Shown here: positions 1 to 7,685 of the stretch, piece after piece
Layout of the letters: each line of letters starts with the position of its first letter
Position numbering within the stretch: the first letter of the stretch is position 1
Assembly (NCBI GenBank): GCA_965247975.1
Contig: OZ252050.1
Location: 2,480,001-2,544,000 of the forward strand
DNA length: 64,000 nt
Source of the DNA: Taishania sp965247975
GTDB lineage: Bacteria; Bacteroidota; Bacteroidia; Flavobacteriales_D; Crocinitomicaceae
Reading direction: 5' to 3'
Notes under the pieces: generated by a model
Databases searched by the model: none
What the model saw: the letters and a program-made list of their open reading frames with translations, nothing else
What the model was told of the DNA's origin: nothing
Program-made: the position numbers and the translations under genes

Positions 1-696
1 GCAAAAGGCGTTTCTAAAGTACTTTTAACCGCTCCAGGAAAAGAAGTTCCGAATGTTGTTTATGGCATTAATCAAGGTGATTTAGACATTGAAAACGAAA
101 ATATATTCTCAGCTGCTTCGTGTACAACAAATGCCATCTCCCCTATTCTGAAAGTAATCAATGATGAATATGGAGTTGTGAAAGGGCACATCGAAACGGT
201 TCATGCATACACGAATGACCAAAACTTGTTGGACAACATGCACAACAAGCCACGTCGAGGTCGTTCAGCAGCAATCAACATGGTTATTACATCTACAGGT
301 GCAGGAAGCGCTGTTACGAAAGTAATTCCAGATTTGAAAGACAAATTAACGGCAAATGCTGTTCGTGTGCCAACTCCAAATGGTTCTTTGGCAATCTTAA
401 GCTTGGAATTGAAAAAAGAAACAAGTTTAGAAGATGTTAATGCAACCATTCGCAAAGCTTCATTGGAAGGAGATTTAGTAAATCAAATTTTCTATTCTTA
501 TGATCCTGAAATGGTTTCAAGCGATATTATCGGCAACACATGCTGTTCGGTTTTTGACTCTCACGCTTCTATTGTTTCTAAAGATGGAAAGAATGTGGTG
601 CTTTATGCTTGGTATGACAACGAATTTGGATACACAAAACAAGTAATTCGTTTGGCGAAACATGTAACTAATGTGAGACGTAAGATTTATTATTAA
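1..696 (+). CDS. Glyceraldehyde-3-phosphate dehydrogenase, C-terminal part
   Basis: NAD(P)-dependent GAPDH of central carbon metabolism, cytosolic. The gene starts before the window; the open frame runs from base 1, and the GTG at 178 is only an internal codon. The active-site motif SCTTNA is visible, with the catalytic Cys codon at 121-123, and the catalytic His lies in ETVHAYTNDQ. The RGRSAAINM phosphate-binding stretch and the YDNEFGY motif near the end also fit. The usual motif is CTTNC; here the second Cys is Ala, as in the longer second GAPDH found in many Flavobacteriales (family knowledge), which often coexists with a classic GapA. I therefore give no symbol. A strong hairpin terminator follows 20 bases after the stop. 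Confidence in GAPDH is high; cofactor preference and direction (glycolytic or gluconeogenic) cannot be read from this part. Confidence 0.95.
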   Translation, partial: AKGVSKVLLTAPGKEVPNVVYGINQGDLDIENENIFSAASCTTNAISPILKVINDEYGVVKGHIETVHAYTNDQNLLDNMHNKPRRGRSAAINMVITSTGAGSAVTKVIPDLKDKLTANAVRVPTPNGSLAILSLELKKETSLEDVNATIRKASLEGDLVNQIFYSYDPEMVSSDIIGNTCCSVFDSHASIVSKDGKNVVLYAWYDNEFGYTKQVIRLAKHVTNVRRKIYY

Positions 697-714
697 ATAT
701 TTGATCAAGTGTAC

Positions 715-748
715 AAAAGGCAATTCGTTTTGAGTTGCCTTTTTTTTA
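715..748 (+). terminator. Rho-independent terminator of GAPDH
   Basis: Stem AAAGGCAA (716-723) pairs with TTGCCTTT (735-742) and runs into a T tract. It sits just behind the GAPDH stop codon. Confidence 0.85.
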
Positions 749-816
749 TTTAAAATACTCTAAATCAATTAATAATAGCACATACATTTTAAATTTCCTT
801 TTTCAAAAAAACTTAT

Positions 817-864
817 TATACCTTGCGGAATCTATCAATTATTCATCACATTTCGCAAGCTATA
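817..864 (+). repeat. REP-like palindrome, copy A
   Basis: Left arm TATACCTTGCGGAA (817-830), loop starting TCTATC, right arm TTTCGCAAGCTATA (851-864). Same 14-base arm family and same loop start as copies B, C and D, all in the same orientation. This is the most diverged copy. Confidence 0.85.
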
Positions 865-876
865 AGCTCCATAATG

Positions 877-975
877 TTAAGTCAAAACAATCTCAAAATA
901 AATTAATACTTTGGTATATTCATGCTGAATGAAGCAATTTGTGCTGATCATCTTGAAAAGGATTATAGTTTTCTT
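877..975 (-). pseudogene. Decayed 3' end of an ATPase-nuclease gene, older copy
   Basis: Read on the minus strand, this stretch aligns base by base with the end of the intact gene at 1432-2856. It gives IQHEYTKVLIYFEIVLT followed by an early stop, against IQNEYAKDLIDSEVVLS in the intact protein. Only about the last 100 bases of the gene are recognisable. It lies immediately beside palindrome A, as the intact gene's tail lies beside palindrome C. Confidence 0.7.
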
Positions 976-1103
976 CCAACTTATAGCTAATTGGATTAAT
1001 CAACAGAAATTTCGCGAAAAACATCTATAGTTGTGTTTTTATTTTTTAACAAAAACAATCATTTAAACTTAATATTCAATTATTTAGCCAAAATAATTAT
1101 CAT

Positions 1104-1151
1104 TATAGCTTGCGGAATCTATCATTTTATAAGCACATTTCGTAAGCTATA
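1104..1151 (+). repeat. REP-like palindrome, copy B
   Basis: Left arm TATAGCTTGCGGAA (1104-1117), right arm TTTCGTAAGCTATA (1138-1151), loop starting TCTATC. Same orientation as the other three copies. Confidence 0.9.
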
Positions 1152-1155
1152 CGCA

Positions 1156-1255
1156 CTAACAAAGCTGACTCAGAATAACCTCCGAATCAATTAAATCTTT
1201 GGCGTATTCAACCTGAATACCTAAGCTTAAACTTATGATCATAAAAATGATTGAT
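1156..1255 (-). pseudogene. Decayed 3' end of an ATPase-nuclease gene, younger copy
   Basis: The minus strand encodes GIQVEYAKDLIDSEVILSQLC followed by a stop at 1156-1158, almost identical to the intact gene's C-terminus (VIQNEYAKDLIDSEVVLSQLC). Upstream of this the match fades within about 40 bases, so the body of the gene is deleted. It sits 4 bases from palindrome B, the same spacing as the intact gene to palindrome C. Confidence 0.85.
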
Positions 1256-1379
1256 TGTAATATTCACAATCCGACAATTGACATTTTGCTTTAATTTAGA
1301 TTGTTTTTGTTCGAAATATTATTAGAAACAAAAATATTTAATATTTAAAAATCAACATTTTAAGTTAAAATTTATCTTT

Positions 1380-1427
1380 TATAGCGTGCGGAATCTATCC
1401 AATTATTACTACATTCCGCAAGCTATA
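1380..1427 (+). repeat. REP-like palindrome, copy C, at the 3' side of the ATPase gene
   Basis: Left arm TATAGCGTGCGGAA (1380-1393), right arm TTCCGCAAGCTATA (1414-1427); one mismatch in 14. It ends 4 bases before the stop codon of the minus-strand ATPase gene, so it could also act as a transcript-end hairpin. Confidence 0.9.
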
Positions 1428-1431
1428 GACA

Positions 1432-2856
1432 TTAACAAAGTTGACTCAATACAACCTCAGAATCGATTAAATCTTTGGCATATTCATTCTGAATCACCCC
1501 ATTTGCACTAATCATCGTAAAATGAATGCTTATGTTATCCCCAACAATCTCTTGAAATCTAGTAAGAAATTTTTTAATGTGTAGATAGTACTTTTTATCA
1601 ATGATAAAGGCTGCAGAATGAAATTTCATTTCGCAGACATTGATGACATGATCGGCACGCTCAATAAGCAAATCAATTTGAAATCCATCAATGTGAGCTG
1701 TGCCTCTGTATAAAAATGAAGAAGATGCCGTTTTTATTTTAGAAATCCCCAAAGCATGTTGAATCTCAGGAACATGCTGCAAACAAAGATTTTCAAACGC
1801 ATAACCGCACCAAACTCGATAGTTCACTGTTTTAGCGAGATCAAAAAAAGATGATTTCTTACTATACTTTAGAAACTTCAAATAAAACAACGCAAATCCA
1901 TCAGAGAGTCGATACAGTGTGTCTTTTTTTTCGTTTTTGAATGGCACATAAGTACTTATAAAACCAGAATGCTCTAAATCGATTAGGACTTTGGTCAATC
2001 CACCACCATCAATCTTTCTGTAGATCCTAGCGATTTCACTTCTGCTCACTCCTTTCCATTTACTGGCCAAAACCTCCATAACCATCAAATGATTGTTAGC
2101 ATTCTCAAACAGAGATGGAAGCAAATTTTGGTATTCATTGAACAACTTCCCTGTTCGCTCAAAAAGCAAACTATCGATGTTTTGGTAAATACTCTTATCC
2201 TTTTCTAACAAAGACAAATAATACGGGACGCCACCGAGAATCATGTATAACTCAGCAAGTTGGTTGTCTGTTGTTTTGACGCCCAGCCCTTTGAGCATTT
2301 CTTTCGATTGCTTCAATGTGAACGGCTTTAAATAAATCGTTTGACTAATTCGGTTATGCAATCCTCCCCTCCCATTTACAACGTTTTTCATCATCCATGT
2401 GGCAGCAGAACCACACACCACAATCATCACATTATTTTCACTCGCCCAGCTATTCCAAAAATGTGCAAACTTTTCTACAAATCCGCTTTTTGCTGTGTTT
2501 ATCCAAGGGAATTCATCCAAGAAAATTACTTTTTTCTTCTTTCCTTTTCGAGCAATCAAATAGTCCTTTAATTGTTCAAACGCTTCAATCCAATTCTTGG
2601 GTATACGTAATTTCACATGAGCAGGTACATAATTCTTAAGTGCAATGTAAAAATTCAGAAGCTGTTCCTTTTGCGTTCCATTTTGCGAGCCGACAAATTC
2701 AAAATCAATTTTACGTTCCAATGATCTACGCACCAAATATGTTTTTCCAATTCGTCGACGACCAATTACAGCCAATAAACTTGATGAATTACTTTTGTAA
2801 TGTGAATACAGGACTTGTTTTTCGATTTCACGTCCAAATAACTTATTGCCAGACAT
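1432..2856 (-). CDS. AAA ATPase with C-terminal PD-(D/E)xK nuclease-like (DUF234-type) domain
   Basis: Predicted 474-residue P-loop ATPase of the archaeal-type ATPase_2/DUF234 class, function unknown. Walker A is GRRRIGKT (32-39), Walker B is VIFLDEF with D114/E115, and a sensor-like stretch VVCGSAATWM follows at 147-155. A winged-helix-like part occupies roughly 255-325. The C-terminal region carries GYAFE (E355), QIDLLI (D395) and CEMKF (E409, K411), matching the D...ExK layout of PD-(D/E)xK nucleases. The gene is a single unit enclosed by direct copies of one palindrome: copy C 4 bases behind the stop, copy D 44 bases before the start. A TATATTTG (TAnnTTTG) -7 element on the minus strand lies at 2876-2883. 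Related ATPases are numerous in Bacteroidota and archaea (family knowledge). Its tail exists in two decayed copies to the left, so the unit has probably multiplied or recombined. Confidence 0.85.
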   Translation of the reverse strand: MSGNKLFGREIEKQVLYSHYKSNSSSLLAVIGRRRIGKTYLVRRSLERKIDFEFVGSQNGTQKEQLLNFYIALKNYVPAHVKLRIPKNWIEAFEQLKDYLIARKGKKKKVIFLDEFPWINTAKSGFVEKFAHFWNSWASENNVMIVVCGSAATWMMKNVVNGRGGLHNRISQTIYLKPFTLKQSKEMLKGLGVKTTDNQLAELYMILGGVPYYLSLLEKDKSIYQNIDSLLFERTGKLFNEYQNLLPSLFENANNHLMVMEVLASKWKGVSRSEIARIYRKIDGGGLTKVLIDLEHSGFISTYVPFKNEKKDTLYRLSDGFALFYLKFLKYSKKSSFFDLAKTVNYRVWCGYAFENLCLQHVPEIQHALGISKIKTASSSFLYRGTAHIDGFQIDLLIERADHVINVCEMKFHSAAFIIDKKYYLHIKKFLTRFQEIVGDNISIHFTMISANGVIQNEYAKDLIDSEVVLSQLC

Positions 2857-2875
2857 ATACTTCTCATTTTAATGT

Positions 2876-2883
2876 CAAATATA
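2876..2883 (-). promoter_or_regulatory. Candidate -7 element of the ATPase gene
   Basis: TATATTTG on the minus strand fits the Bacteroidota TAnnTTTG element, 20 bases before the start codon. No good -33 TTG is seen at normal distance; the upstream DNA there is palindrome D. Confidence 0.45.
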
Positions 2884-2899
2884 GTGCATTAATTTCAAC

Positions 2900-2947
2900 T
2901 ATAACTTGCGGAATCTATCATTTTCTCACAAGATTCCGCAAGCTATA
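2900..2947 (+). repeat. REP-like palindrome, copy D, at the 5' side of the ATPase gene
   Basis: Left arm TATAACTTGCGGAA (2900-2913), right arm TTCCGCAAGCTATA (2934-2947), one mismatch. It is a direct, not inverted, copy relative to copies A-C. Confidence 0.9.
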
Positions 2948-3109
2948 AGGCAATTAATTAAAAAGCAACTCATCGTAAAGTGCATATTATCAATAATTTA
3001 CAAATCATTTGCACAATGTGATAAAAAAAAATAAATTCCATTTTTCTTAACCAAATTCGAAAAGAAATTAAACTTAAATAGATGTTCATTTTATTAAAAA
3101 AGATTAATT

Positions 3110-3126
3110 TGGCACGGCTTTAGCAA
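3110..3126 (+). promoter_or_regulatory. Candidate sigma-54 (RpoN) promoter
   Basis: TTGGCACGGCTTTAGCA fits the -24/-12 consensus TGGCACG-N4-TTGCA, with GG and GC separated by exactly 10 bases; one deviation (TAGC for TTGC). The predicted start is near 3136, about 25 bases before the ATG. It would make the next gene depend on an RpoN activator. Confidence 0.55.
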
Positions 3127-3161
3127 AAAGGCATAAATTAATTATTTCCAAATTTATTCAA

Positions 3162-4766
3162 ATGAAAAAAAATGTATTACTTCTTCTCTTAATGATGGTT
3201 AGTGTTCCTTTGGTTTACGGACAAAAAGACGACGAAGAAAATGAAAACGACATTAAAACGTCAAAAGGGGTGAAAATCACGAAAAGTGCTGCCTATCCTG
3301 TAATCGACGCTTCATACAAAGGATTCTTTAAAGTCGATGATGGAATTCTAGCGATTAAATCTGGGGGAGCTAAAAACATTACAGCCTATACTTTTCAAAA
3401 ATTTGAAGGTGAAAAACTAAATGAAAAATCAAGGGTCGTTGAAGTAGCCGTAGATGAAAAAATCAACAAGCTTCATTTCACAATGGAAGGCTTTTTAAAA
3501 TTTGCGAATAAAATATACTATTTCTATACGATGTATGATCCAGAAACAACAACAGAAAGGTTATTTGCAAGACAAGTCAATACAGATAAAGGTGGATTTC
3601 AAGATTCCCCAATTGAGTTAATTTCTGTTCCCAAAAAGATTTCAAGTTTTTACGGAACTGGCAAATTCTCGCTTGATTTTTCCGAAGATAGAACCAAAAT
3701 GATTGTACGTTATAAATATGTGAAGGACAAAAAAAGTGCCGTTGAAAACAAATTGAAATTTGGAATGGCTGTTTTCAACTCGAATTTGGAAAAGGAATGG
3801 GAAAATGACGTACAAATGCCCTACGAAAACAACGAATGTACAACAGAAGATTTTACAGTTGATTCCAAAGGAAGAGGCTATTTCCTGCTAAAGAAAGTGA
3901 AAAAATTAGTAGGAATTCGAGAAACTCAAGACCCAAATGACATAAGTTATGAAGTGTTTGAAGTCACAGATGAAGGTAAGGGAGAAACGCGCAGCTTTCA
4001 ACTTGATGGCAATTTGGTGAAAAGTATAATCATGAAAGAAAATGGCGCTGGAAACATTGTTGTGGCGGGCTATTTCACCAAGCCAAGAAGTTATGCCATT
4101 GATGGTGTGTTTGCAGTAACTTTAGGAACTAATGGGGAGTTTTCAAAACCAAGTATTACCGAATTTACAGCTGAATTCATAAAATCATTTAATAGATTAT
4201 CTGAACGTCGAGAAAAAAAGCTGGATAAAGCGGAAGAAAAAGGAGAACTAGGAATGCGTAACCTTCAAATGGATCGAATTCAAAATTTGCGTGACGGTGG
4301 AATGATTCTAACGGGTGAAATCTACTATACAACTACAACTACTTCGGCAGATGGGAAATCAACCAGAACTGTTTATCATTACGACGATGTCATTTTGACT
4401 AAAATCGACAAAGATGGTACTTTTGAATGGATGAAGAAAATACCAAAACGTTCAACACATTCTTCTTACCGACAGTTTAATTCTGATTCATTTATGTATA
4501 TTTCCTTCCGAGACAACGTCAAAAACCAAAACCTAACAGAAGATATGAGCCCTTTTCGTGGAATTGGTGCGGTCGTAACTTACAAAATCGACTTAACAGA
4601 TGGAAATCACGATTATAAAGTATTATTTAATGCGAATAAGATTGACGATACTCCTGTCTATCAAATTGAATTAGGTAGAATTATTCCGATAACTGACTCC
4701 AAATTCGCGATCGAAACATACATTAAAAACAAGCAAGACATGATGTTTCAAATTGAGTTTGAGTAA
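3162..4766 (+). CDS. Secreted protein of unknown function
   Basis: 534 residues, not recognised beyond a general type. It starts with a clear Sec signal peptide (MKKNVLLLLLMMVSVPLVYG) followed by an acidic stretch. The rest has no membrane segment and shows recurring short strands such as DVILTKIDKDGTFEWMKK, typical of beta-propeller-like Bacteroidota secreted proteins in which lines of the form 'ltkid..G..eW.kk' recur; this is an impression, not a domain hit. Residues 335-375 are charged and probably helical. It stands alone: a sigma-54-like promoter 36 bases upstream and a strong terminator behind it. That suggests separate, activator-dependent expression of an exported protein. Start chosen because the signal peptide begins at this ATG. 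Confidence 0.7.
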   Translation: MKKNVLLLLLMMVSVPLVYGQKDDEENENDIKTSKGVKITKSAAYPVIDASYKGFFKVDDGILAIKSGGAKNITAYTFQKFEGEKLNEKSRVVEVAVDEKINKLHFTMEGFLKFANKIYYFYTMYDPETTTERLFARQVNTDKGGFQDSPIELISVPKKISSFYGTGKFSLDFSEDRTKMIVRYKYVKDKKSAVENKLKFGMAVFNSNLEKEWENDVQMPYENNECTTEDFTVDSKGRGYFLLKKVKKLVGIRETQDPNDISYEVFEVTDEGKGETRSFQLDGNLVKSIIMKENGAGNIVVAGYFTKPRSYAIDGVFAVTLGTNGEFSKPSITEFTAEFIKSFNRLSERREKKLDKAEEKGELGMRNLQMDRIQNLRDGGMILTGEIYYTTTTTSADGKSTRTVYHYDDVILTKIDKDGTFEWMKKIPKRSTHSSYRQFNSDSFMYISFRDNVKNQNLTEDMSPFRGIGAVVTYKIDLTDGNHDYKVLFNANKIDDTPVYQIELGRIIPITDSKFAIETYIKNKQDMMFQIEFE

Positions 4767-4818
4767 ACAAGTCAATTAATTTTAAAATATAAGTTTAAAT
4801 CAATTTGTCAAGATAAGC

Positions 4819-4850
4819 ACGCCCTCCTGAAATCTCAAGAGGGCGTTTCT
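4819..4850. terminator. Bidirectional terminator between the 3162 gene and acr3
   Basis: Perfect 8-base stem ACGCCCTC (4819-4826) / GAGGGCGT (4839-4846), T-rich on the right and A-rich on the left. It serves two convergent genes. Confidence 0.85.
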
Positions 4851-4856
4851 ATTTAA

Positions 4857-5921
4857 CTAAGCTTTATAAAACCTTTTCTTCAACCAAAACGCCACATTGA
4901 CCATAATAATTAATGCTGGCACTTCGACCAAAGGACCAATCACACCCGCAAAAGCCTGTCCTGAATTAATTCCAAAAACGCCAATCGCAACTGCAATTGC
5001 TAACTCAAAATTATTTCCAGAAGCTGTAAATGAAAGTGCAGCATTGTCCGCATAATCGGCTCCTGCCCATTTTCCGAGTAAAAACATCAACAAGAACATG
5101 ATGGCAAAAAAGATGACCAAGGGCAATGCAATGCGCAAAACATCCATAGGTATGGAAACAATCATCTCGCCTTTTAGACTAAACATGACAACGATTGTAA
5201 ACAACAACGAAATCAATGTAATTGGAGAAATAAACGGAATAAACTTCGTTTTGAACCAATCTTCTCCTTTGAATTTAATTAACAGAAACCTACTGATTAC
5301 AGCTGCCGCAAAAGGAATTCCAAGATAAATCCCAACTGTTTTTGCAATTTCTGAAATGGTGATGTCAATTTTTAAGGCATCAATACCGAACCAGGGAAGC
5401 ACAATTTCTAAATAGAAATAAGCGTACAAACTAAAGAAAAACACTTGCAACAAACTGTTGATTCCAACCAATCCAGCGACTAATTCACGATTGCCCTCGG
5501 CCAATTCATTCCAAACGATGACCATTGCGATGCAAGGAGCTAATCCTATGATTATCAAACCAGTCATGTATTCTGGATAGTCTCGCAAGAAAAGAACTGC
5601 TAAGGAAAACATCAGAAACGGTCCAACAATCCAAGTTACAAAAAATGAAATTCCTAAGAGTTTTGGTTTGGACAGAACCTTTGGAATTTTCGAAAATTGC
5701 ACTTTTGTCAAGGGTGGATACATCATTAAAATCAAACCAATAGCCAATGGAATGTTGGTTGTCCCGTTAGAAAAGGAATTGATAAAATCATCGGCTGAAG
5801 GAATAAAATATCCAATGGAAATTCCAACTGCCATGGCCAAAAAGATCCATAGCGTTAAAAAACGATCTAAGAAACCTAGTTTCTTTCGCTCAGCAACGGG
5901 TGCACAATTATTCGCTGACAT
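4857..5921 (-). CDS. acr3: Arsenite efflux permease, ACR3 family
   Basis: 354-residue inner-membrane carrier that extrudes arsenite; about ten hydrophobic segments. The ACR3 signature in TM4, LAPCIAMVIVWNELAEGN, carries the conserved Cys needed for metalloid transport, and the GPLVEVPALI stretch near the end holds the conserved Glu of TM9 (family knowledge). It is the last gene of a four-gene leftward operon, 2 bases behind arsC, and is followed by a strong terminator. The arsR, DUF6428 and arsC genes upstream fix its role. Length is normal for bacterial ACR3. Confidence 0.95.
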   Translation of the reverse strand: MSANNCAPVAERKKLGFLDRFLTLWIFLAMAVGISIGYFIPSADDFINSFSNGTTNIPLAIGLILMMYPPLTKVQFSKIPKVLSKPKLLGISFFVTWIVGPFLMFSLAVLFLRDYPEYMTGLIIIGLAPCIAMVIVWNELAEGNRELVAGLVGINSLLQVFFFSLYAYFYLEIVLPWFGIDALKIDITISEIAKTVGIYLGIPFAAAVISRFLLIKFKGEDWFKTKFIPFISPITLISLLFTIVVMFSLKGEMIVSIPMDVLRIALPLVIFFAIMFLLMFLLGKWAGADYADNAALSFTASGNNFELAIAVAIGVFGINSGQAFAGVIGPLVEVPALIIMVNVAFWLKKRFYKA

Positions 5922-5923
5922 AG

Positions 5924-6532
5924 TTATTTAGATTCAATTTGAGAAAACACATAAAATAGTTCTGTACCAATTTCGAAGGAGCGATAATCGTAAAATGCAG
6001 CTTCCAGTGGTGTATCATCAAAATGTTTCGGATCGGCATAGCGAATCGGAATGCGTTTTTCGCAACCCGCAACGTACGGACAATTCTCATCGGCATGTGA
6101 ACAGGTCATGATTGCAGCAAACCCATCAGAAGGATTAATTGCATCATCATACAATTTCGAAAATAAAACCAATGAATTTCCCGAATCGCTCCAGCGAAGC
6201 TCATATCTTGGATTTTCATCGCCTTCGCTTAAAACCTCGAAGCCGAATCGCTTTATGGAATCCACAGCGCGTTCGTTACAAGCTGTTACTTCTACTCCAC
6301 CACTAAAACATTGCGCTTGAATCCCAAAATGATTTGCAGCAACTTGTGCCCACAATTGAGAAAATTGACTCCTTCTGGAATTATGCGTACAAATGAAATT
6401 CAATAAAACCTCCGAATTACTGGATACTTTTTCTTGAATAAAATCAATCAAATCCTGTAAAATCGCCTTTCGATTTTCGGAAATATTATCGAAATCCATT
6501 ATCTCGATAACCTGTTTAATTTTTGGAAACAT
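5924..6532 (-). CDS. arsC: Arsenate reductase / low-molecular-weight protein-tyrosine-phosphatase family
   Basis: 202 residues. Reduces arsenate to arsenite so that Acr3 can export it; cytosolic, probably thioredoxin-linked. The phosphatase P-loop CTHNSRRS (CX5R, with the nucleophile Cys in FICTHNSRR) opens the catalytic part, after an N-terminal helix of about 45 residues; further Cys residues sit in TCSHADENCPYVAGCEKR. The protein is longer than classic 130-residue ArsC because of extensions at both ends, a form common in Bacteroidota ars operons. The start ATG at 6530-6532 lies 10 bases behind the DUF6428 gene, so the two are co-transcribed. A later Met (MDFDNIS) is possible. Confidence 0.88.
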   Translation of the reverse strand: MFPKIKQVIEIMDFDNISENRKAILQDLIDFIQEKVSSNSEVLLNFICTHNSRRSQFSQLWAQVAANHFGIQAQCFSGGVEVTACNERAVDSIKRFGFEVLSEGDENPRYELRWSDSGNSLVLFSKLYDDAINPSDGFAAIMTCSHADENCPYVAGCEKRIPIRYADPKHFDDTPLEAAFYDYRSFEIGTELFYVFSQIESK

Positions 6533-6542
6533 GATTTACGAA

Positions 6543-7016
6543 TTAACAACAACCTCCACCTGGCGTGCAACTAGCGCTGCTTTCATTTCCTAAAGTGGAA
6601 AGCGAAACCTTTAATTTGTCAGCAGGAATTCCGCATTTATCTTTTGCTAAGCAATCAGTTGTCAATGAAGTCAATACAAATTGATTTCCTTCGAACTCGA
6701 TCCCATATTTTCCAATCGTGTCGCCTTGATATTCTACTTCAATTTCTTCATCGGTCAATCCCAATTTATCTTCCGAAAGGGCAATAATTGAAACCAATTT
6801 CTCTGGATGCAAGCGGTGATCGTAATCATTTGCTTCCCATAATTGGAAATTAACGCGTTTCTCATCGCGAACCGTTCCGCCGCAATCAATAAAGTGCTTG
6901 CTTACACTTCCTACTTCTGTCACATGAAAATGTGATGGCACAAGCGTTCCATTCGGTAAACGAAATGAAATTTGTTCCATTTGCGCCAATCTGTTTTTAA
7001 AATCACTGAGTTTCAT
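6543..7016 (-). CDS. DUF6428 family protein in the ars operon
   Basis: 157 residues, soluble, function unknown. The family (DUF6428) is seen regularly in arsenic operons of Flavobacteriia. It begins MKLSDFKNRLAQMEQ and ends with a thiol-rich tail (SASCTPGGGCC), with further Cys in TDCLAKDKCG, so binding of As(III) or another soft metal is a fair inference. It has its own copy of the ars operator-like sequence at 7040-7057 directly upstream. Position between arsR and arsC ties it to arsenic handling; catalytic residues are not recognisable. Confidence 0.8.
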   Translation of the reverse strand: MKLSDFKNRLAQMEQISFRLPNGTLVPSHFHVTEVGSVSKHFIDCGGTVRDEKRVNFQLWEANDYDHRLHPEKLVSIIALSEDKLGLTDEEIEVEYQGDTIGKYGIEFEGNQFVLTSLTTDCLAKDKCGIPADKLKVSLSTLGNESSASCTPGGGCC

Positions 7017-7039
7017 TTCTTATCTTTTTAATTAATTCA

Positions 7040-7057
7040 TTGTAATATTGCGATTAT
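7040..7057 (-). promoter_or_regulatory. Second ArsR-type operator, before the DUF6428 gene
   Basis: TTGTAATATTGCGATTAT shares 15 of 18 bases with the reverse complement of the site before arsR (7414-7431). It sits 24 bases upstream of the DUF6428 start, so the regulator may control arsR and the structural genes separately. Confidence 0.55.
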
Positions 7058-7073
7058 TCTTTATAATTTTTTT

Positions 7074-7409
7074 TTAGCAACACGATTCTCCAGAACAACA
7101 TGCATGTTGACCAAAAAAGTGCTCAAATGTTGTTTTAAACTCCAACCATTTTTTGGGGTTAATGCAATAATTCATGCTCACTCCTTCCACCGTTCCTTGG
7201 ATAATTCCAATTTGCTTCAATTCTTTTAAATGCTGACTAATCGTTGCTTGCGCCAAACCAAGTTCTTGAACCAAATCTGAATTGATGCACGCATTGGCTT
7301 TCAACAAATGTTGTAAAATCGCAATTCGAGCGGGGTGCGAGAACACTTTTCCTATCTGCGCAAAGGTGTTTTGCTCGCTGGTAAATAAATCTGTTTTTGT
7401 AACTCCCAT
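7074..7409 (-). CDS. arsR: ArsR/SmtB family metalloregulator
   Basis: 111-residue winged-helix repressor of the ars operon; releases DNA on As(III). The helix-turn-helix lies at about 45-66 (SDLVQELGLAQATISQHLKEL). The standard metal motif ELCVCDL is missing: only one Cys (NACINSD) is at that place, while the C-terminus ends in HACCSGESCC with four thiols. This suggests a non-classical As(III) site built from the C-terminal Cys pairs, as known in principle for some ArsR proteins with relocated sites. First gene of the operon, with a palindromic operator just before its start, so autoregulation is likely. Confidence 0.92.
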   Translation of the reverse strand: MGVTKTDLFTSEQNTFAQIGKVFSHPARIAILQHLLKANACINSDLVQELGLAQATISQHLKELKQIGIIQGTVEGVSMNYCINPKKWLEFKTTFEHFFGQHACCSGESCC

Positions 7410-7413
7410 AATT

Positions 7414-7431
7414 ATATTGCAATATTACGAT
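7414..7431 (-). promoter_or_regulatory. ArsR-type operator before arsR
   Basis: ATATTGCAATATTACGAT contains the perfect 12-base palindrome ATATTGCAATAT, only 4 bases upstream of the arsR start. The matching site before DUF6428 supports regulator binding. Confidence 0.6.
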
Positions 7432-7685
7432 GAATTATTGGTAATGAGTATCATTCTTTTGATTTTTTTTTAAAAATAGGTTACCAATCTAGTGTGCATT
7501 TACCATTAGACCTAAATTTCTTCCCTACATTTGCGCTTTATCTTGGTAAGCCAATATTAAAATTTAAGCGAATGATGTCATGTACGCTAAAAATATACTA
7601 CTTGATTTACCATTCAGACACTACGCAAGTAAATTTTTTCGAGCTATCTTTAACTATTATTTAAAAAATATATAGTTCACTCTTC

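Larger units (their letters stand above)
697..1431. other. Gene-free stretch with terminator, three palindromes and two gene-tail remnants
   Basis: This 735-base gap holds the GAPDH terminator, palindromes at 817-864, 1104-1151 and 1380-1427, and behind the first two a decayed copy of the 3' end of the ATPase gene at 1432-2856. The AT-rich filler between these shows no open frame with family resemblance. Confidence 0.75.
2857..3161. other. Gene-free stretch with palindrome D and two divergent promoters
   Basis: This 305-base gap holds the -7 element of the leftward ATPase gene, palindrome D, an AT-rich filler, and the sigma-54-like promoter of the rightward gene at 3162. Confidence 0.7.

Noticed and set aside
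735..932. 65-codon open frame in the palindrome region
   Set aside because: No family resemblance; it crosses palindrome A and a pseudogene tail read in the wrong direction.
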